Part shown: positions 51,526 through 55,485 of the stretch, in pieces | Layout of the letters: every line of letters starts with the position of its first letter | How positions within the stretch are numbered: position 1 is the stretch's first letter | From: Nafulsella turpanensis ZLM-10 | Lineage (GTDB): Bacteria; Bacteroidota; Bacteroidia; Cytophagales; Cyclobacteriaceae | Assembly: GCF_000346615.1 (NCBI RefSeq) | Contig: NZ_ANNU01000012.1 | Span: 1 to 55,485, forward strand | Direction: 5' to 3' | DNA: 55,485 nucleotides | The notes under the pieces: model-generated | Database searches by the model: none | Seen by the model: only the letters and a program-made list of their open reading frames with translations | What the model was told of the DNA's origin: nothing | Translations under genes and position numbers: made by a program

Positions 51526-52185
51526 ATGGCTCTTGATAAAACAGGAATTGCAAAGCGCATTGCGCAGGAAATAAAAAATGGAATGTACATCAACCTGGGC
51601 ATTGGTATTCCAACGCTGGTGGCCAATTACATTCCGGATGGAATTGAAGTGGTACTGCAGTCGGAAAACGGGCTGCTGGGTATTGGCCCTTTTCCTACAG
51701 AAGAAGAGGTGGACGCCGATTTAATCAATGCCGGCAAGCAAACCGTAACCATGCGGCCCGGTTCTGCCTTATTTAGCTCTGCAGAAAGCTTTGCCATGAT
51801 TCGCGGCGGACATGTGCATCTTACCATTCTTGGCGCCATGGAGGTGTCTGAAACGGGCGATATTGCCAGCTGGAAAATTCCCGGCAAAATGGTAAAAGGC
51901 ATGGGAGGCGCAATGGACCTTGTTGCATCTGCCGAGAATATTATTGTAGCCATGCAGCACCGTAGCCGCAACGGACAATCCAAGCTACTGAAAGAGTGTT
52001 CCTTACCCATAACAGGCTTAAACTGCATAAAAAAAATAGTTACCGACCTCGCTGTACTGGAAGTAGTTCCTGAAGGTGGATTTAAACTACTGGAACGTGC
52101 TCCGGGAGTAAGCGTGGAAGAAATTATGGAAGCAACTGAAGGAAAACTTATTGTGGAGGGGGACGTAAAAGAGGTACAAATCTAA
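51526..52185 (+). CDS. scoB: 3-oxoacid CoA-transferase subunit B
   Basis: A 219-residue beta subunit. The glutamate that forms the CoA thioester is Glu47 in LQSENGLLG. Family segments include GMYINLGIGIPTLVANY at the N-terminus and MRGGH-like AMIRGGHVHLTILGAMEV, then GKMVKGMGGAMDLV. It forms the active heteromer with subunit A encoded just upstream. The following metalloprotease gene begins 9 bp after its stop, so it may be in one transcript. Confidence 0.93.
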   Translation: MALDKTGIAKRIAQEIKNGMYINLGIGIPTLVANYIPDGIEVVLQSENGLLGIGPFPTEEEVDADLINAGKQTVTMRPGSALFSSAESFAMIRGGHVHLTILGAMEVSETGDIASWKIPGKMVKGMGGAMDLVASAENIIVAMQHRSRNGQSKLLKECSLPITGLNCIKKIVTDLAVLEVVPEGGFKLLERAPGVSVEEIMEATEGKLIVEGDVKEVQI

Positions 52186-52194
52186 AAATCCTTT

Positions 52195-52998
52195 ATGAAA
52201 TATAGCGCTCTTTACCTGTATCTGCTCCTGTTTGCTCCCCTGCTAATTTCCAGCTGCGACCGGAATGGCGATATAGTTATTTTCTCCCCAAAGGAAGATG
52301 TGGCACTTGGTGCCCAGGTCAACCAGGAAATTCTCAATAATCCGGACGAGTATCCTGTTCTTTCTGAGGAAGAATACCCTGAAGCATACAAATACCTGCG
52401 GGCCATTACAGAGGAAGTGTTATCTTCCGAAGAGGTACAGTACAAGGATATCTTCGCCTACGACTCGATCAAAATTATTCAGAATGACAGCATTTTAAAC
52501 GCCTTTGCCACTCCGGGAGGTTACATCTATGTATATACAGGTTTAATAAAATACCTCGATTCTCCTGACCATTTAGCCGGCGTTATAGGCCACGAAATTG
52601 CCCATGCCGACCAGCGGCATACCAGCAAAATGCTTCAAAGACAAATGGGTATTCAGTTGCTGCTCGACATTGCCCTAGGGCAAAACCAGGGGGCGGTAAC
52701 GCAGGTACTCCAGCAACTCGGGAGCCTGAAGTTTAGCCGAAGTGCCGAAACAGAATCCGATGCCTTCTCTGTCGCCTACCTCAGCAGCACCCCCTATGCA
52801 TGCACAGGGGCCGCCGGCTTTTTCGAGAAATTAGAAGAAGAAGCCTCCGGCAGTGGGGTACCCACTTTTTTAAGTACCCACCCAAACCCTGATAACAGAA
52901 TCGAAAACATTCGGCAGGCAGCCGAAGAAATGGCCTGCGATACCACCCCTTCCGGATCAGATATTTTACAAAAATTACAAAACAGTCTGCCGAACTAA
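52195..52998 (+). CDS. M48-family metalloprotease lipoprotein, copy 1
   Basis: A 267-residue lipoprotein. The signal peptide ends in LLISSC (Cys21). The M48 zinc site HEIAH is at 133-137 and the third ligand is probably Glu185 in AETESDA. The LNAFATPGGYIYVYTGL segment is a strong M48C feature, as is LSTHPNPDNRIENI near the C-terminus, seen in BepA/LoiP-like periplasmic proteases. A quality-control protease at the outer membrane is likely. It is 50 bp before a paralogue of the same length. In copy 1 the zinc motif is followed by ADQRHTS. Confidence 0.92.
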   Translation: MKYSALYLYLLLFAPLLISSCDRNGDIVIFSPKEDVALGAQVNQEILNNPDEYPVLSEEEYPEAYKYLRAITEEVLSSEEVQYKDIFAYDSIKIIQNDSILNAFATPGGYIYVYTGLIKYLDSPDHLAGVIGHEIAHADQRHTSKMLQRQMGIQLLLDIALGQNQGAVTQVLQQLGSLKFSRSAETESDAFSVAYLSSTPYACTGAAGFFEKLEEEASGSGVPTFLSTHPNPDNRIENIRQAAEEMACDTTPSGSDILQKLQNSLPN

Positions 52999-53048
52999 AG
53001 CGAAGACTGCAGAATACTGTTACCAATTTTTAATTTTGAGCACCTCCT

Positions 53049-53852
53049 ATGCGACATTTCTTGCTTAGTCTGTTTATTCCCCTGGCCATCACACTCTCTT
53101 CCTGCGACCGGAATAATAATTTTGTAATGATGGCTCCGGAAGAAGATGCCGCCCTTGGCAAACAGCTAAGCGAACAGATTTTAAGCCAGCCAGAGCAATA
53201 CCAGGTATTGGATCCTGATGAATATCCGGAGAGTTACGCCTACCTCAGGAATATCGTCCAAACAATTCTGGAAAGTGGAGAAGTGGTGTATAAAGAAGAA
53301 TTTCCATGGAAGGTTTATATTGTAAAAGATGACCAAACCCTTAATGCATTTGCTACGCCGGGAGGATATATTTTTGTATACACAGGGCTGATTAAGTTTC
53401 TGGAAAAAGAAAGCGATTTGGCTGGTGTTATAGGCCATGAAATTGCCCATGCCGACCTACGCCATGCCAGCCGACAAATACAGAAGGCCCAGGGACTTAA
53501 CTTTGTCCTGAGCCTTATATTGGGTGAGAATAATAATGCCTTAGGCGAAATTGCCGCACAACTGGCCGGCCATCTGGCGGGTTTGCAGTTTAGCCGGGAA
53601 TACGAGCAGGAAGCGGATGCCCGCTCAGTGGAATATCTTGCTCAAACTTCCTACCCCTGTAGTGCTGCGGCTTCTTTTTTTCAAAAGCTTCAGCAGGAAG
53701 AAAAACAGGGCCGTACTCCCACCTTCCTGAGCACCCACCCGAGCCCGGAGAACCGTGTAAAGGAAATTCTGGCTCATAGCCAGCAGCTTGGCTGCGACAC
53801 CACTTCTACCAGTTCTGGAGCCTACCAGGAATTTCAGAATAGCCTCCCCTGA
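53049..53852 (+). CDS. M48-family metalloprotease lipoprotein, copy 2
   Basis: A 267-residue paralogue of the upstream protease. The signal peptide ends in ITLSSC (Cys19). HEIAH is at 130-134 and the probable third ligand is Glu186 in REYEQEAD. Both LNAFATPGGYIFVYTGL and LSTHPSPENRVKEI are retained, and Cys residues near the C-terminus are at matching positions in both copies. Both copies keep the complete metal site, so both may be active. The pair looks like a tandem duplication that has since diverged. Confidence 0.92.
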   Translation: MRHFLLSLFIPLAITLSSCDRNNNFVMMAPEEDAALGKQLSEQILSQPEQYQVLDPDEYPESYAYLRNIVQTILESGEVVYKEEFPWKVYIVKDDQTLNAFATPGGYIFVYTGLIKFLEKESDLAGVIGHEIAHADLRHASRQIQKAQGLNFVLSLILGENNNALGEIAAQLAGHLAGLQFSREYEQEADARSVEYLAQTSYPCSAAASFFQKLQQEEKQGRTPTFLSTHPSPENRVKEILAHSQQLGCDTTSTSSGAYQEFQNSLP

Positions 53853-53918
53853 TCCTACTTTCCCCTGCAGCTTCATATCCATTGTCGGAACATCCTTTTC
53901 TTTATCCGGCAGAATCTG

Positions 53919-53926
53919 TATTTTTG
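53919..53926 (+). promoter_or_regulatory. Candidate -7 element of the gldC promoter
   Basis: TATTTTTG matches TAnnTTTG 25 nt before the ATG at 53951. It lies downstream of an alternative TTG start (53882) and so supports the shorter protein. A proper -33 TTG is not seen. Confidence 0.45.
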
Positions 53927-53950
53927 CAGCCTTACGTAAAAATACCATCC

Positions 53951-54310
53951 ATGAAAAAATCCAGAATACATTTTGAAGTAGAACTTGACGACCAGAATAT
54001 TCCGGAAAATATATACTGGCAGGCGACTGATAAAGAAGATGATGGCCTGGACCAAACCAAGTCTATCAGCCTGGCCCTTTGGGACCACTTCAATAAAAAC
54101 ACCATGCGCATCGACCTCTGGACAAAGGATATGCCCATTGATGAACAAAAACGCTTTTATGTTGATTGCATCGGAGGCCTCGCCCAAAGTATCCTTACCG
54201 CAACAGGCGACGACTTTATGGCCGGAGAAATGAACAAGCTGTGCGAAAAGTTTATCGAGCACATTAAAAAAGAAGAGGAAGCCCAGGCTCGCCAGCAAAA
54301 GAAAAAGTAA
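53951..54310 (+). CDS. gldC: Gliding motility protein GldC
   Basis: A 119-residue GldC counted from the ATG at 53951; a 23-residue extension from a TTG is not conserved and lies before the likely promoter. The protein has the typical body SRIHFEVELDDQNIPENIYW, KSISLALWDHFNKNTMRID, LWTKDMPIDEQKRFYVDCIG and GLAQSILTATGDDFMAGEMN. GldC is an accessory protein of Bacteroidota gliding motility in some species and occurs widely in the phylum, also in non-gliders. It is thus a phylum marker more than proof of gliding here. A terminator follows. Confidence 0.93.
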   Translation: MKKSRIHFEVELDDQNIPENIYWQATDKEDDGLDQTKSISLALWDHFNKNTMRIDLWTKDMPIDEQKRFYVDCIGGLAQSILTATGDDFMAGEMNKLCEKFIEHIKKEEEAQARQQKKK

Positions 54311-54334
54311 AGCTGCCTTTATTCGAACCGAACT

Positions 54335-54376
54335 GCCTGCTTTTGAAAATATTTTATTCAGAAGCAGGCTTTTTTA
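54335..54376 (+). terminator. Intrinsic terminator of gldC
   Basis: GCCTGCTTTTGAA and TTCAGAAGCAGGC pair across a 9-nt loop with one mispair, followed by a run of T, 24 nt after gldC. Confidence 0.85.
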
Positions 54377-54492
54377 TTTCTACATAGCCCCTACTCTTCT
54401 TGGTCTTCCGGTAAAACATTCCATGAAAAAGGATTGTGAGGAAAAATAAATATAAGCTGCCATAGAACACAAAGCCTGTTTATTTCCCTCCT

Positions 54493-54987
54493 TTAACGAC
54501 CAAACCCACCTTTCAGCGCGGCAATCATCTTCCTGATTGCCCTAAGCTCTGCCTGTAACACTAACAATTCATGCTGTTGTTTCTTAGCTAAAACAATTAA
54601 ATCTTCACAGCAGGTGGCAAAAGATTGAGTAGTCATATCAATAAAGCCTTCCTCCTGCGCTGCCCCCCACAGGATAAATTCTTTTTCAAGGCGTTCCAAC
54701 TCCCTCTTCCACTCGTCAATTACCTGAGGGTCCAGTGATTCCGCTTCGACCACTGCTTTTTCCTCAACCCCAAAAAGGGCATCAATAGAAACCTCAAGGA
54801 TATCGGCTATAGCAGGTAGTACCTGGGGAGGGGGCATGTGCAGACCGGTCTCATAATTGGAGACACTTGTAAGCGTGAGTTTTTTCCCGGTCGCCTCGTA
54901 GAGAAGAGCGGCAAATTCTTTCTGAGAAATACCCTTACTTTTTCGGTACTTCTTGAAATTATAGCCGAATATCACTTCTTTCTTCAA
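54493..54987 (-). CDS. XRE-family transcriptional regulator
   Basis: A 164-residue DNA-binding protein. The N-terminal XRE-type helix-turn-helix spans residues about 7-72 (NFKKYRKSKGISQKEFAALL, LTSVSNYETGLHMPP, ILEVSIDALFGV). Residues about 85-160 form a coiled coil of unknown function. A similar layout occurs in small phage- or plasmid-like regulators and in stand-alone Bacteroidota regulators. No phage or toxin gene is next to it. Its target cannot be inferred. Confidence 0.85.
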   Translation of the reverse strand: MKKEVIFGYNFKKYRKSKGISQKEFAALLYEATGKKLTLTSVSNYETGLHMPPPQVLPAIADILEVSIDALFGVEEKAVVEAESLDPQVIDEWKRELERLEKEFILWGAAQEEGFIDMTTQSFATCCEDLIVLAKKQQHELLVLQAELRAIRKMIAALKGGFGR

Positions 54988-55323
54988 GTTTTGTTTTGTT
55001 TACCTGTTTACTTTTTCTGACCGGGGTGGATATAAAGTATAAGATGTCAATAATTTTTAAATTTAAAAAATATGGAGAAGATGACCGTCCAGCTTTAACA
55101 CCTTTCAGCTGAAGATTAAAGAAAGGCAGACTTTTTAATGGAGGCAGAAAACATTATGTTTTATTGTGCAATTGGCTACGATCACCTCTGCCTGCAGGAA
55201 GGTTACGAGCTGCTAATTTCTTATATTGAAGAAGGGGATTTAGGATGAAGTCTATTGTTTAAAACAAAGCTCCTCTCCCACAAGTGAATAAAACATCTGC
55301 CAAACATAATCTCCAGGCGGTAC
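54988..55323. other. Intergenic region upstream of the XRE gene
   Basis: About 336 bp between the XRE gene start (minus) and the terminator of tRNA-Glu (minus). The first 100 bp are AT-rich and should hold the XRE promoter, although no exact consensus was found. It contains one possible small ORF (55138-55248). Confidence 0.5.
55138..55248 (+). CDS. Possible 36-residue small ORF
   Basis: An ATG-to-TGA frame of 36 codons plus stop, beginning MEAENIMFYCAIGYDH. Its base composition is more gene-like than its AT-rich surroundings, but there is no recognised family, no clear ribosome binding site and no promoter consensus. It may be a remnant of a longer gene or chance. Confidence 0.15.
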   Translation: MEAENIMFYCAIGYDHLCLQEGYELLISYIEEGDLG

Positions 55324-55360
55324 AAAAAAAGGGGTAAATTAGATTTCCCTAATTTACCCC
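55324..55360 (-). terminator. Terminator of tRNA-Glu
   Basis: The minus-strand perfect 12-bp stem GGGGTAAATTAG/CTAATTTACCCC with a 6-nt loop is followed by seven T, just after the tRNA. Confidence 0.92.
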
Positions 55361-55364
55361 TTTG

Positions 55365-55436
55365 TAGTCCGTAGGGGAATCGAACCCCTGTTACCAGGAT
55401 GAAAACCTGGCGTCCTAACCCCTAGACGAACGGACC
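55365..55436 (-). tRNA. tRNA-Glu (anticodon TTC)
   Basis: On the minus strand: acceptor GGTCCGT/ACGGACT, D arm TCTAGGGGTTAGGA, anticodon stem CCAGG/CCTGG with loop TTTTCAT (anticodon TTC), T arm AGGGGTTCGATTCCCCT. The length is 72 nt. The 3' CCA is not encoded. Confidence 0.97.
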
Positions 55437-55455
55437 ATAATGTGATTTGGTGATG

Positions 55456-55485
55456 CAAATATAGAAGTCGTTTTTTTAAATGCAA
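55456..55485 (-). promoter_or_regulatory. Promoter of tRNA-Glu (Bacteroidota consensus)
   Basis: On the minus strand TTG (55485-55483), 19 bp, TATATTTG (55463-55456). It is a full consensus match, 20 nt before the tRNA and at the very edge of the window. Confidence 0.75.

Noticed and set aside
53882-53950. Upstream TTG start for gldC
   Set aside because: The extension is not part of the GldC family and precedes the likely promoter.
1-55485. CRISPR array, prophage, IS element or toxin-antitoxin pair
   Set aside because: No regularly spaced direct repeats, transposase, integrase or phage structural genes were seen. The XRE gene at 54493-54987 has no toxin-like neighbour.

Overview
The window reads as chromosomal DNA of a Bacteroidota bacterium, probably order Cytophagales. 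The evidence is a GldC gliding-motility protein, DUF3098 next to FtsX, a sufBCDSE operon of Bacteroidota layout, many lipoproteins and OmpA-type outer-membrane proteins, and repeated promoter-like sequences of the Bacteroidota form TTTG or TTG, 19-21 bp, TAnnTTTG (for example in front of both tRNA genes). The order is inferred; no rRNA is present. Most of the window is dense housekeeping DNA. I see no CRISPR array, prophage, transposase or IS end.

Layout. 1-9.8 kb: a dienoyl-CoA-reductase-type SDR, two OmpA-domain lipoproteins, a Gfo/Idh/MocA oxidoreductase, a secreted M28 peptidase with an unusual metal site, an orphan curlin-repeat protein, a Gsp26-type flavin-binding protein and FadD. 10.2-16.8 kb: the SUF iron-sulfur operon (sufB-C-D-S-E, a SufT/MIP18 protein, a bacilliredoxin). 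17-19 kb: a lipoprotein amidohydrolase and tRNA-Tyr. 19-24.7 kb, minus strand: an RsbU-type phosphatase, then the translation cluster TPR lipoprotein-thrS-infC-rpmI-rplT, in which infC appears to start at AUU behind a strong Shine-Dalgarno. 25-29.8 kb, minus strand: prkA-yeaH-spoVR stress module.

30-46 kb is more mixed: a sulfotransferase, a DinB-like protein, a ClC-type channel, a PTPS-folE pterin pair, a membrane pyrophosphatase, and the four components of the bacterial Lhr-ligase-exonuclease-phosphoesterase repair cluster. That cluster is split here: the exonuclease is separated from ligase-Lhr by hppA and by an AT-richer, opposite-strand orphan restriction-endonuclease-like gene, and the phosphoesterase lies beyond a DUF2147 gene. 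46-55.5 kb: an ECF sigma factor with a membrane partner, ftsX-DUF3098, truB-ribF, the two subunits of a 3-oxoacid CoA-transferase, a tandem pair of M48 metalloprotease lipoproteins, gldC, an XRE regulator and tRNA-Glu.

The points most worth following up are the infC AUU start, the orphan nuclease inside the repair cluster, the non-QueD cysteine spacing of the PTPS next to folE, the metal-ligand replacements in the M28 and DinB proteins, and long hairpins between sufB/sufC and prkA/yeaH.
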